Below are positions 33,397 through 41,945 of a stretch of 64,000 bases of DNA, one piece after another. The DNA lies in NCBI GenBank assembly GCA_965207335.1, contig OZ242267.1, positions 744,001 through 808,000 on the forward strand, in the 5' to 3' direction. The position numbers were made by a program, and so were the translations under genes. Below the pieces are notes generated by a model. The model was not told where the DNA came from. It made no database searches and worked only from the letters and a program-made list of their open reading frames with translations. The stretch is from G965207335 sp965207335 (lineage in GTDB: Bacteria; Pseudomonadota; Gammaproteobacteria; PS1; Pseudothioglobaceae). Within the stretch, counting starts at the first letter, position 1, and every line of letters begins with the position of its first letter.

Positions 33397-34065
33397 TTAA
33401 ACTGCTTCAATATCCTTTTGTTGGATAAATAAACCGCAACCTAAGATTCTGTATTTGCCTATACCCTGTTCTTGTAATTTTATTGATTCTACTTTTCTAA
33501 TCCCTGCTATCATTAATGAGCGAGTTTTAATAGTAGTATTATCTAGTGTTATAATGTGTTCTAGTCCTACTAGCATTTTTTTAGGTTTAATTCCTAATTT
33601 ATTTATTTCAAAGTGGCATTTTTCTAAAAATGTATTTTCGTCATCACCATCTTCGCTATAAACAGATTTTGCAAATACAATGTTACTATCGCTTAGTTTT
33701 CTTGCCTTGTATGATTTGACAATATCAATTTTATGGCTATTACAATTTAGAGTTTTGCCTATTAGTATTTGTTCTGCTAGTTTGAGTTTATTTTTTGGCA
33801 TACGAATAGCTAGTTTTAAGCGTTTAGATGGATAAAATAATGCTCCATTACCATCTTGATTAAACCAGCCATTACCATTAGCTATACCAATATCATGCAC
33901 ACTAGCATTTGCCTCATGTAGCCAAGGCAAATGTTGTAATAATTCATTTGTAAGTGCATTTATATGATCTATGGGTAATGCTTTTGTTTTAATACCAAAG
34001 ATTGCATCTTGTATGGTATCTGGTATTTTAAAATTTTCTTTAGTTATATCATCTTGCCAAAACAT
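33397..34065 (-). CDS. Cas6/Cmx6-like CRISPR RNA endonuclease, orphan
   Basis: A 222-residue protein resembling the Cas6/Cmx6 family of type I-MYXAN systems. The N-terminal block has PIDHINALTNELLQHLPWLHE, given here as its key residues D, H, LPWLHE. The middle has RLKLAIRMPKNKL and ILIGKTLN, and the C-terminus has the Gly-rich loop GIGKYRILGCGLFIQ. Cas6 proteins cut CRISPR transcripts. No repeat array or other cas gene is visible in the window, so its RNA target is unknown. It lies just outside the island border. Family call is from pattern memory. Confidence 0.65.
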   Translation of the reverse strand: MFWQDDITKENFKIPDTIQDAIFGIKTKALPIDHINALTNELLQHLPWLHEANASVHDIGIANGNGWFNQDGNGALFYPSKRLKLAIRMPKNKLKLAEQILIGKTLNCNSHKIDIVKSYKARKLSDSNIVFAKSVYSEDGDDENTFLEKCHFEINKLGIKPKKMLVGLEHIITLDNTTIKTRSLMIAGIRKVESIKLQEQGIGKYRILGCGLFIQQKDIEAV

Positions 34066-34285
34066 AGTTATTAGAATATTAGAATAATTGTAAAACTATT
34101 TTAACAATTTTTTACACTGTATTAGTATTTATATGGTAAATATTACTATATTAAGTTATTAAATTGGAGTTTTGTGTAGGAAATACATGAGTTAATGGTA
34201 CAATAATGCATTAACACTTTGTCAGTATAAAAACTTGTTAAACCATTATATGAGAATTTTATTTATTTATGTAAAAAAATAGTAT

Positions 34286-34386
34286 GAGACCTTTGCATAA
34301 ATAGGGGTGATTAGCAAAATGATAGATTTTGCCTAATTGGTGAAAAGTGGGTTTTTGATGATTATTCTTATTTATGCAAAGGTCTC
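34286..34386. mobile_element. MITE-like element A (101 bp)
   Basis: Terminal inverted repeats gagacctttgcataaata/tatttatgcaaaggtctc, flanked by a 5-base direct repeat agtat (34281-34285 and 34387-34391). Non-coding. It lies in the gap 34066-34478, in which I see no gene. Confidence 0.8.
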
Positions 34387-34478
34387 AGTATAGTTAAAAA
34401 GCAGTGTTACGCACATAAATTTTCTTATGCAGTGTTTTTTGGTAGTAAAATTTCTTGTATTAATGTATCAGTTTTGTT

Positions 34479-35174
34479 ATGAATAAACTAGAAAAAAAAA
34501 TAACATACAAATTTACTAACATAGAATTACTAAAACAAGCTTTAACCCACAAAAGTAATAACATAGATAACAATGAAAGATTAGAATTTTTAGGCGATAG
34601 TGTATTAAATTTAGTAATTGCAAAGTATGTATATAATAAATTTACCAGCATTAATGAAGGGCAACTTACTAGATTGCGTTCAAGCTTAGTAAAAGGTGAA
34701 ACTTTATGTATTATAGCTAATGAGTTAAATTTAGGCGATGTATTAATATTAGGCAAGGGAGAGTTAAAAACAGGTGGTGCTAGTCGGTGTTCTATTTTAG
34801 AAGATGCATTAGAAGCATTATTTGGTGCTATATTATTGGACTCAAACTTTGAAGTTACAGAAAAAGTAATTTTATATGTGTACGAAAATAGACTTAAGAA
34901 TATAAACCCTAATGTAGTTAAGGATTACAAAACTAAATTACAAGAATATTTACAAAAATATAAATTATCATTACCCAAGTATAGTTTGATAAGTACCGTA
35001 GGTGATGATAATAATGCCTTACATACAGTATTATGTCAATTAGATATGCCAAAAATTAAAATTCAAAAAACAGCAAATTCAATCAAATATGCAGAGCAAG
35101 ATTGTGCTAAATCTTTGTTACAAACCATTGCAGATACTACAAATACAAATTATATTAATACCAATGGCAAATAA
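34479..35174 (+). CDS. rnc: ribonuclease III
   Basis: A 231-residue RNase III: catalytic domain with the signature NERLEFLGDSVLNLVIA, the second acidic site in LEDALEALFGAILLD, and a C-terminal double-stranded RNA-binding domain (YKTKLQEYLQKYKLSLPKY). Processes rRNA and other structured RNA. First gene of the conserved cluster rnc-era-recO-pdxJ-acpS; lepB, usual upstream, is not there. Confidence 0.95.
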   Translation: MNKLEKKITYKFTNIELLKQALTHKSNNIDNNERLEFLGDSVLNLVIAKYVYNKFTSINEGQLTRLRSSLVKGETLCIIANELNLGDVLILGKGELKTGGASRCSILEDALEALFGAILLDSNFEVTEKVILYVYENRLKNINPNVVKDYKTKLQEYLQKYKLSLPKYSLISTVGDDNNALHTVLCQLDMPKIKIQKTANSIKYAEQDCAKSLLQTIADTTNTNYINTNGK

Positions 35175-36060
35175 TAATTTTAAGGCTGGTTTTGTTGCAG
35201 TTATAGGCAGACCTAATGTAGGTAAATCAACATTAATTAATGAATTAGTAGGGCAAAAAATAACCATAACTTCATCTAAACCACAAACAACAAGACACAG
35301 AATAAATGCTATTTCTACCACAGATGAGTATCAAATGATACTAGTTGATACTCCAGGCATTCATATTAATAAAGGTAGTGCTTTAAATACTTATATGAAT
35401 AAAACCGCAAAAAATACTATAATAGGTGTAGATGTAGTATTATGGCTTGTTGAGGTGGGTAAATATACCAAAGAAGATGCTAAAGTGTCAGAATATCTAA
35501 ATAATACTGATAATACTAATATTATTTGCTGTATAAATAAAGTGGATAAACTAAACAATAAATTAGATATACTAAAAAGCATATCAGAGTTAAGCAATAA
35601 AATAAAAATTAATAATATAATTCCTATTAGTGCTTTTAATAATAAAGATGTGGCATACCTAAAAAAGCAAATATTAAAATATTTGCCAATACAAAATATT
35701 ATTTTTGATAGAGATTATATTACAGATAGAAGCAAGCAGTTTTTGGTAGCAGAATTTATCCGTGAAAAATTAGTTAGATATTTAAAACAAGAATTACCAT
35801 ATGGTATTACTGTTTATATAGAATATTTTAAATTTGAACAAAAAAGATATAATATAGCAGCCAAAATTTTAGTAGAACAAGACTCACAAAAAGGCATAGT
35901 AATAGGACACAATGGCACAATGCTAAAAAAAGTAGGTAGTGATGCTAGAAAAAATATTGAAGGTTTATTAGGTGCTAAGGTGTTTTTAAAATTATGGGTA
36001 AAAACTAAAAAAGATTGGAGTAATGATAAACAAGGCTTACAATTTCTAGGTTATGATTAA
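35164..36060 (+). CDS. era: GTPase Era
   Basis: From ATG 35164, 298 residues. GTPase motifs GRPNVGKSTLIN, DTPGIH and NKVD, plus a KH domain (GITVYIEYFKFEQKRYNIAA, GHNGTMLKKVGSDARKNIE). Era acts in 30S ribosome assembly at 16S rRNA. The longer frame starting at 35089 lies inside rnc and does not belong to the conserved protein. It overlaps the end of rnc by 11 bases. Confidence 0.95.
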   Translation: MANNNFKAGFVAVIGRPNVGKSTLINELVGQKITITSSKPQTTRHRINAISTTDEYQMILVDTPGIHINKGSALNTYMNKTAKNTIIGVDVVLWLVEVGKYTKEDAKVSEYLNNTDNTNIICCINKVDKLNNKLDILKSISELSNKIKINNIIPISAFNNKDVAYLKKQILKYLPIQNIIFDRDYITDRSKQFLVAEFIREKLVRYLKQELPYGITVYIEYFKFEQKRYNIAAKILVEQDSQKGIVIGHNGTMLKKVGSDARKNIEGLLGAKVFLKLWVKTKKDWSNDKQGLQFLGYD

Positions 36061-36754
36061 AGAAGTTACGGCATTTTTAATCCATAGAAGAACATACAAA
36101 GGCAATAGTTTATTATTGGATTTTTTAAGTCTTGAACTTGGTATGATTCGTTGTATTGCCAACGGCATGAGGACTGGTAAACATGGTTTTATACAACCAT
36201 TTTGTAAATTAGATATGATCATTAGGGGCAAAAGTGAGTTAAAAACCCTAACTAATTTTGAAATTAATGATAAATCTAGAGTATTTGTTGGTGATAAATT
36301 ATTAATACTTATGTATATTAACGAGTTATTAGTGAGATTATTACTGCCATTAGAAATACATACAAATCTATTTTATTTATATGTTGATTTTGTTAATAAA
36401 TTAACAGAAATAGATACAAGCAATAAACAAAAACAACACTGGTTATTAAGATTATTTGAAAAAAATTTATTATCAGAACTAGGCTATGAATTAAATTATA
36501 AACTTGATATAAAAAATAATGCTATAAAGACAGATAAATATTATACTTACTGTCAAAACAAAGGTTTTTTAGCTGATAAAAATGGTGATATTTCTGGAGA
36601 ATTATTAATATTTTTACAACTAAATAAATACGATGCTGTTGTTAATAAACTTCAATTAAAGGTTTGTAGAAATTTGTTTAGAGTACAACTAAGTTTATTA
36701 CTAGGCAATAAGCCACTACAAAGCAGAATTTTAATGCAAAAATTAAAAGCTTAA
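36053..36754 (+). CDS. recO: DNA repair protein RecO
   Basis: A 233-residue RecO: N-terminal OB fold (AFLIHRRTYKGNSLLLDFLS, then LGMIRCIANGMR) and a C-terminal helical domain (LLRLFEKNLLSELGYELN). It loads RecA with RecR during gap repair. Overlaps era by 8 bases. Confidence 0.9.
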   Translation: MIKEVTAFLIHRRTYKGNSLLLDFLSLELGMIRCIANGMRTGKHGFIQPFCKLDMIIRGKSELKTLTNFEINDKSRVFVGDKLLILMYINELLVRLLLPLEIHTNLFYLYVDFVNKLTEIDTSNKQKQHWLLRLFEKNLLSELGYELNYKLDIKNNAIKTDKYYTYCQNKGFLADKNGDISGELLIFLQLNKYDAVVNKLQLKVCRNLFRVQLSLLLGNKPLQSRILMQKLKA

Positions 36755-36757
36755 AGA

Positions 36758-36796
36758 GAGACATTTGCACAAACATGAATAATCATCAAAAAACCA
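36758..36796 (+). repeat. single end of the gagacctttgcat element (degenerate)
   Basis: gagacatttgcacaaacatg and the following aataatcatcaaaa match one end of MITE elements D and C. No second end; truncated copy between recO and pdxJ. Confidence 0.5.
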
Positions 36797-36866
36797 ATAA
36801 TACCAATATATATTTTTATTTTAAAAGCCAGAATATTTTTAACTTTTTTACAAACACTTTAATCAA

Positions 36867-37604
36867 ATGCAACAATCTCCAATATTATTAGGTGTTAATA
36901 TTGATCATATAGCTACTTTAAGACAAGCAAGGCTTACAGAGTATCCTAATATTATTGACGCAGCTTTGTTGGCAGAAAAATCTGGTGCTGATAGTATTAC
37001 CATACACCTAAGAGAAGATAGACGCCATATTCAAGATAATGATGTAATAACTTTATCAAATACAATAACCAGCAAGATGAATTTAGAAATGGCAGCTAGT
37101 ACAGAAATAATAAATATTGCTTGTGATATAGCTCCAAAAGATTGTTGTATTGTTCCTGAAAAAAGAGCAGAATTAACAACAGAAGGTGGCTTAGATGTGT
37201 TATCACAGCAATCACATTTAAAAAAAGTATGCCAAAAACTAGCCGATAATAACATTCGGGTATCATTATTTATTGATGCCGATAAACAGCAAATAGATGC
37301 CTGTTACAAAATAGGTGTACCAGTTATTGAATTACACACAGGACATTATGCAGACGCTAAAACAAGTACAGAAAAACAAAAAGAATTAAATAAAATTATA
37401 GCAGGTAGTTCCTATGCTCATAATCTAGGTCTGCAAGTTAATGCAGGACATGGACTGCACTTACAAAATACCAAAGAAATTGCTAGTATAAAAGAAATTG
37501 TTGAGCTAAACATAGGACATTCTATAATATCAAGGGCAGTATTTGTAGGGTTATCTAAGGCGGTAATAGAAATGAAACAACTAATAATAACAGCAAGATT
37601 ATGA
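36867..37604 (+). CDS. pdxJ: pyridoxine 5'-phosphate synthase
   Basis: A 245-residue PdxJ: LGVNIDHIATLRQARLTEYP, DSITIHLREDRRHIQDNDV, CIVPEKRAELTTEGGLDV, IELHTGHYAD and NAGHGL are all family motifs. It condenses 1-deoxyxylulose 5-phosphate with aminoacetone phosphate, forming the vitamin B6 ring. Overlaps acpS by 4 bases. Confidence 0.95.
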   Translation: MQQSPILLGVNIDHIATLRQARLTEYPNIIDAALLAEKSGADSITIHLREDRRHIQDNDVITLSNTITSKMNLEMAASTEIINIACDIAPKDCCIVPEKRAELTTEGGLDVLSQQSHLKKVCQKLADNNIRVSLFIDADKQQIDACYKIGVPVIELHTGHYADAKTSTEKQKELNKIIAGSSYAHNLGLQVNAGHGLHLQNTKEIASIKEIVELNIGHSIISRAVFVGLSKAVIEMKQLIITARL

Positions 37605-37990
37605 TTTATGGTGTAGGCACAGACATAGTAAATATTGATAGAATTGGGTATATTTTAAAAAAAAATCCCGCGGCATTCATAAAACGAATTTTAACCAGCC
37701 ACGAACAAGATTTATACAAAAATCGTGCAACTACCAGCTCTGGTGCTAGTTATTGTGCAAAAAGATTTGCCGCAAAAGAAGCTTTTGCAAAAGCACTAGG
37801 CACAGGTATAGGTAGTATAGTAGGTTTTAACGACTTAACCATTCGCAAAAATGAGCTAGGTAAACCGTATTTTCAAGTAAGTGAAAAACTAAGACAATAT
37901 TTACTAAATAAAAATATCAAGCAAGCCCATTTAAGTCTATCAGATGAAAAAAACCATGCTGTGGCATTTGTGGTACTAGAACTAAAATAA
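37601..37990 (+). CDS. acpS: holo-[acyl-carrier-protein] synthase
   Basis: A 129-residue AcpS: GVGTDIVNIDRI with the Mg-binding Asp, and RFAAKEAFAKALGTGIG. It attaches 4'-phosphopantetheine to acyl carrier protein. Coupled to pdxJ by atga-type overlap, as in other gammaproteobacteria. Confidence 0.95.
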   Translation: MIYGVGTDIVNIDRIGYILKKNPAAFIKRILTSHEQDLYKNRATTSSGASYCAKRFAAKEAFAKALGTGIGSIVGFNDLTIRKNELGKPYFQVSEKLRQYLLNKNIKQAHLSLSDEKNHAVAFVVLELK

Positions 37991-38171
37991 GCATATAGTT
38001 TTTTTATAAATAATATACCATATAAAAAACAAGGTCTTTTAACTGTTAAGACTACTGCATAATAATATTTTGTGCTGCCTTGCTTTTTAATTATGCTGTT
38101 TTTGCATAATAAACTATCTCTATAAATAAGAATACTTAGTTAATAAGTATTTATTTTCCGTATAATATATT

Positions 38172-38227
38172 GAGACCTTTGCAAAAATTTAATTTTTGCT
38201 AATCACCCCTATTTATGCAAAGGTCTC
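38172..38227. mobile_element. MITE-like element B (56 bp, internally deleted)
   Basis: Short copy with both ends (gagacctttgcaaaaattta...tatttatgcaaaggtctc). Flanking bases atatt/atttt agree in four of five positions. Located between acpS and uppS. Confidence 0.75.
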
Positions 38228-38258
38228 ATTTTAACAGCACCAACAGGATAGTAAAACA

Positions 38259-38960
38259 ATGCCAGATAATACCTTAAACCATATAGCTATTATTATGGAT
38301 GGCAATGGGCGTTGGGCTGTGAAAAATAATTTACCAAAAATCATAGGGCATAAAAAAGGTAAAAAAACCTTACAAGAAATAATCCAATATTGCAGTGAAA
38401 TTAAGTTAAATACTCTTACTGTTTTTGCATTTAGTAACGAAAATAATAACCGCTCAAAAACAGAAGTTCAGGATTTATTCAAATTATTTTTACTATCACT
38501 AAAAACCGAAACAAAAACACTTAATAAAAATAATATAAAATTAGACATTATTGGTGATTTAAGTATTTTTAATAAGGAAACTCAACTAGAGGCAAAAAAA
38601 TCCCAACAAAAACTAAAAAATAATAATGGTTTAAATTTTATTATAGCACTTAATTATAGCGGGCAATGGGATATAATTAATGCTTGTAAAAAAACTACTA
38701 AACAAGTGCTAAATAATAGTATAAATATTGGTAATATTAATGCAAATACCTTTAAAAATAACCTAAGCCTAGCAGGAAAACCAGAGGTTGATATATTAAT
38801 AAGAACTAGTGGTGAAATGAGAATTAGTAATTTTTTATTGTGGGATATAGCGTATAGCGAATTATTTTTTACTGATACTTTATGGCCTGATTTTAATAAA
38901 AATGAACTGCAAAAAATTATTGCAAAATACCAAGATAGAGACAGGCGTTTTGGTAGCTAA
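38259..38960 (+). CDS. uppS: undecaprenyl diphosphate synthase
   Basis: A 233-residue cis-prenyltransferase: HIAIIMDGNGRWA with the catalytic Asp, FAFSNENNNRSKTEV, and the C-terminal DILIRTSGEMRISNFLLWDI and YQDRDRRFG. It makes the C55 lipid carrier for peptidoglycan. Normal length. Confidence 0.93.
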   Translation: MPDNTLNHIAIIMDGNGRWAVKNNLPKIIGHKKGKKTLQEIIQYCSEIKLNTLTVFAFSNENNNRSKTEVQDLFKLFLLSLKTETKTLNKNNIKLDIIGDLSIFNKETQLEAKKSQQKLKNNNGLNFIIALNYSGQWDIINACKKTTKQVLNNSINIGNINANTFKNNLSLAGKPEVDILIRTSGEMRISNFLLWDIAYSELFFTDTLWPDFNKNELQKIIAKYQDRDRRFGS

Positions 38961-38995
38961 TATTATTGTTGCCGTTAGATAAATAAAAGAGATAT

Positions 38996-39391
38996 ATGCA
39001 AGAAATTATTGGTATCAACCATATAGGAATTAGAGTAACTAACCTTGAAAGTTCAAGAAAATTTTACGAACAACTTGGTTTTATATTTGTTGCAGGACCA
39101 ATTGGCCCTGAACCTATTGCAATTATGAGGCATCCATCTGGTGTTATTATAAATTTAATTATTAATGCTAATAAAAACTTAAATGGTAATATTCTGATGG
39201 ATATAGATGATAAATATGCAGGTTATACTCATATTGCCTTAGATGTCAATGATATTAAGTCTATACAAAAATCAATTAAAAAAATGCATATTCATATAAC
39301 AGAAGGAATAATAACACTGCCAGATGGTGGAATGATGTTTTTTATTAGAGACCAAGATAAAAATGTAATTGAATTTCACCAAAATGCCTAG
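38996..39391 (+). CDS. VOC-superfamily (glyoxalase-like) protein
   Basis: A 131-residue protein with two beta-alpha-beta-beta-beta units: GINHIGIRVTNLESSRKFYE, then GYTHIALDVNDIKSIQKSI and MMFFIRDQDKNVIEFHQ. Possible metal ligands: His in INHIGI, His in YTHIAL, Glu in IEFHQ. Resembles lactoylglutathione lyase but the substrate is not fixed by sequence. Confidence 0.8.
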   Translation: MQEIIGINHIGIRVTNLESSRKFYEQLGFIFVAGPIGPEPIAIMRHPSGVIINLIINANKNLNGNILMDIDDKYAGYTHIALDVNDIKSIQKSIKKMHIHITEGIITLPDGGMMFFIRDQDKNVIEFHQNA

Positions 39392-39448
39392 AATACCACA
39401 CATTTTATTAAAAAAGCACTAAGAATAAAGAGAGAGAATTATACCCAT

Positions 39449-39486
39449 CGTCATTGCGAGACTTTATAAAAGTCGTGGCAATCTCG
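39449..39486. repeat. REP-like palindrome (cattgcgagactt / aagtcgtggcaatctcg)
   Basis: Imperfect inverted repeat cgtcattgcgagactttat and aaaagtcgtggcaatctcg. Related copies lie at 40207-40241 and, repeatedly, between 61085 and 63090. Confidence 0.7.
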
Positions 39487-39727
39487 TGCTACAAAAGCAA
39501 TGTACTTTAAAAAAGCACTAACAATGAATAATTGGAATTATGCCAAATGTCGATTAAAAAAGCACTAACAATAACGAATTGGAGCAATTGAGTACCAGTA
39601 TTTTGCCTGAGATTGCTACGCATAAAAAAACAATGCTCGCAATGACGATGGGAGTAATTGAGTACTATTATGTTGCCAAAATATAAAAAAAGTACCCATT
39701 GCCACACACTAAAAAGCAGTCGATTTA

Positions 39728-39985
39728 GATGAAAAAATTAGTCAAAAAATACTTGATAAACTTACTGTTCATGAGTGCGATATTTATATTTCAAGTAATC
39801 CAAAAATCATTTATATAGATGTATAACTACAAAGTATTAGTAGTAATTTTATTGATTTTATAAATCAGCAAATAAACAAAGTTATTGCTGAATTGGAATA
39901 TGAAAAACAAGAAGAGAAAAATAATCGTATTAACATGGTAAACGAATTTATTAAGGCAACAAAACTACCAATTAATGATAATTAA
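39728..39985 (+). pseudogene. unidentified gene remnant with one in-frame stop
   Basis: The frame reads DEKISQKILDKLTVHECDIY through KIIYIDV, a stop at 39824-39826, and then SNFIDFINQQINKVIAELEY and a charged helix to a TAA at 39983. No start codon precedes it. I do not recognise the family. The rest of 39392-40825 holds repeats, described separately, and no intact gene. Confidence 0.4.
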
Positions 39986-40206
39986 CCCCTGCTAAATAAA
40001 GGTGTTAGTGTTAATTAAATGTAAGTTATTGATATTATTTATTATAACTAACCTAATAAACCATTACAGCAGACTGGGAAAACACATCCCAGACACTGTA
40101 AAATCAAATGTGTCAGTATCACTTGATTTTATGTATATATAGTATTCTTTGTGAATAAAATAGCAATAAATACTATGCTTAGTAAAATGTTTTTATACAC
40201 CAACCA

Positions 40207-40241
40207 TCATTGCGAGACTTGTAAAAGTCGTGGCAATCTCG
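40207..40241. repeat. REP-like palindrome
   Basis: cattgcgagacttgtaaaag and tcgtggcaatctcg; same family as 39449-39486. Confidence 0.7.
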
Positions 40242-40281
40242 TCTTACAAAAGCGGTGTAATTTAAAAAAAGTACCTAAAAT

Positions 40282-40620
40282 AATAAGCAAAGCTTACTTT
40301 GGGGAATATCCCCAAACCCCTAACAGCAATTACAGGTTGTTAATTGCATATTAAGTTGTTTTGCTTGTTTTTTTATTAGAGATCTTTGCATAAATAGAGA
40401 TGATTAGCAGAGCTCTGATTTTTGCTTAATGTAAGTGAGTGGAAAGCGGGGTTCTGATGATTATTCATGTTTGTGCAAAGGTCTCCATTAGGGGCAGAAC
40501 TAGTTCCTTCATTACAACTATGGTACAACCGCCCCTCAAACTCCCCATATAGACATTGTGCTTGTAAGGTATATTTTTGTCGTGAGATAATTCGTGGTGT
40601 GATTTAAAAAAAGCATTAAC
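40282..40620 (-). repeat. single inverted copy of the 363-bp repeat unit, split by a MITE
   Basis: The minus strand of 40282-40350 (gtaagctttgctt, ggggatattcccc, cctgtaattgctgtt) and of 40490-40612 (gaggggcggttgtac..., tatggggagtttgag) match the tandem units at 61640-62963. MITE C lies between the two halves, so it inserted after the repeat arrived. Confidence 0.75.
40379..40485. mobile_element. MITE-like element C (107 bp) inside the 363-bp-type repeat
   Basis: Ends gagatctttgcataaata and tttgtgcaaaggtctc. Flanked by tatta (40374-40378) and catta (40486-40490), four of five bases equal. Internal text is shared with the distal part of element E. Confidence 0.8.
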
Positions 40621-40749
40621 AATAACGAATTGGGATTATGCCAACTGTCGATTAAAAAAGCAATAACAAATTGGAATTATGCCAAATGTTGATTAAAAAA
40701 ATTACTATATTAAGAAATTAGTTGAGGTTTTGAGGTATTATAGGTAAAA

Positions 40750-40795
40750 AACTATTTTTTAAAATAGTTGTTTTTACATTATTTATCTATATAAT
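40750..40795 (+). promoter_or_regulatory. pstS: palindrome and probable promoter before pstS
   Basis: A 20-base near-perfect palindrome (aactattttt/taaaatagtt, 40750-40769) is followed by TTGTTT (40768-40773) and TATAAT (40790-40795), spacer 16 bases. A clear PhoB box is not seen. Confidence 0.4.
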
Positions 40796-40825
40796 GACAT
40801 TTTTTTTATAGGTTATAAATATATT

Positions 40826-41875
40826 ATGCAAAAATTAAAAATAATGCTTGCAGTAATAATTGCTTTATTAATGACTTCTATAAATGCTAGAAATAATATA
40901 AATATAGTCGGTTCATCAACTGTATTCCCATTTTCAACAGTAGTTGCTGAAACATTTGGCAAAAAAACTAACTTTAAAACCCCAAAAGTTGAGTCAACTG
41001 GCTCTGGCGGTGGTGTTAAGCTTTTTTGTAAGGGTAATGGAGTTAATACCCCTGATATTGTTAATACTTCTAGGCGTATTAAAATTACAGAATTACAAAA
41101 ATGCCAAAAAAATGGCGTTAGTGATATAACAGAGGTATTAATTGGTTTTGACGGCATTATTATTGCTAATAGTAATAAATCAAAACAATTTAATATAAGT
41201 CTAAGAGATTTATACTTGGCTTTGGCGGCTAAAGTACCAGCAAATACTAACAATAATAAATTAATAAATAACCCATATACTAAATGGAATCAAATCAATC
41301 CAAAATTACCCAATTATAAAATAAAAGTTCTAGGTCCTCCGCCTACTTCTGGGACAAGAGATGTACTGCAAGAAATAATCCTTGAAGGCGGATGTAAGAC
41401 ATTTAGTTTTATAAAAGCTATGCAAAAAAACAATATAGAACAATATAAAAGCGTATGTATGACGGTAAGAGAAGATGGTTTTTATGTAGAAATGAGTGAA
41501 AATGATAATTTAATTATCTCTAAATTAACTAGAAACAGACAAGCATTAGGTATTTTTGGTTTTTCATTTTTAGAAGAAAATGCTGATAAAATTCAAAGCT
41601 CTATAATAAATAATAAAGAGGCTAGTTTTGAAAATATTAAAAATGGTAGTTATCCTGTATCTAGGCCACTTTATTTTTATATAAAAAATACTCATAGAAA
41701 TAAGATACTGGGTATGAATGAGTTTATAAGAGAATTTATAAGTATAAATACTATAGGTGAAGACGGTTATTTAGTGGATAAAGGCTTAATACCAGCATCT
41801 GATAAAACTATAAAAATAATGCAATATAATGCTAAAAATGCTATTAAATTAAGTATAAAATCATTAAAACATTAA
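40826..41875 (+). CDS. pstS: phosphate ABC transporter, periplasmic binding protein
   Basis: A 349-residue binding protein with signal peptide (about 1-21) and the phosphate-binding motifs GSSTVFPFSTVVAETF, ESTGSGGGVKLFC and PPTSGTRDVLQE. The Ser/Thr/Arg/Asp residues in these bind phosphate in PstS. Two Cys in the first half and two in the middle could form disulfides. First gene of pstSCAB-phoU. Confidence 0.92.
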   Translation: MQKLKIMLAVIIALLMTSINARNNINIVGSSTVFPFSTVVAETFGKKTNFKTPKVESTGSGGGVKLFCKGNGVNTPDIVNTSRRIKITELQKCQKNGVSDITEVLIGFDGIIIANSNKSKQFNISLRDLYLALAAKVPANTNNNKLINNPYTKWNQINPKLPNYKIKVLGPPPTSGTRDVLQEIILEGGCKTFSFIKAMQKNNIEQYKSVCMTVREDGFYVEMSENDNLIISKLTRNRQALGIFGFSFLEENADKIQSSIINNKEASFENIKNGSYPVSRPLYFYIKNTHRNKILGMNEFIREFISINTIGEDGYLVDKGLIPASDKTIKIMQYNAKNAIKLSIKSLKH

Positions 41876-41898
41876 AAAAAGAAAGTAGTCATAATATT

Positions 41899-41929
41899 AA
41901 ACACTGGTGTAAAATTTACCACAGTGTTT
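41899..41929 (+). promoter_or_regulatory. hairpin between pstS and pstC
   Basis: 8-bp stem aaacactg/cagtgttt with a 15-base loop just after pstS. Such structures often protect the mRNA of the abundant binding protein and lower expression of the permease genes. Its presence also argues against the TTG at 41928 as pstC start. Confidence 0.5.
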
Positions 41930-41945
41930 GTCCTATGTAATTCTT

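Noticed and set aside
35089..35163. N-terminal extension of Era
   Set aside because: Lies inside rnc in another frame; conserved Era begins at ATG 35164.
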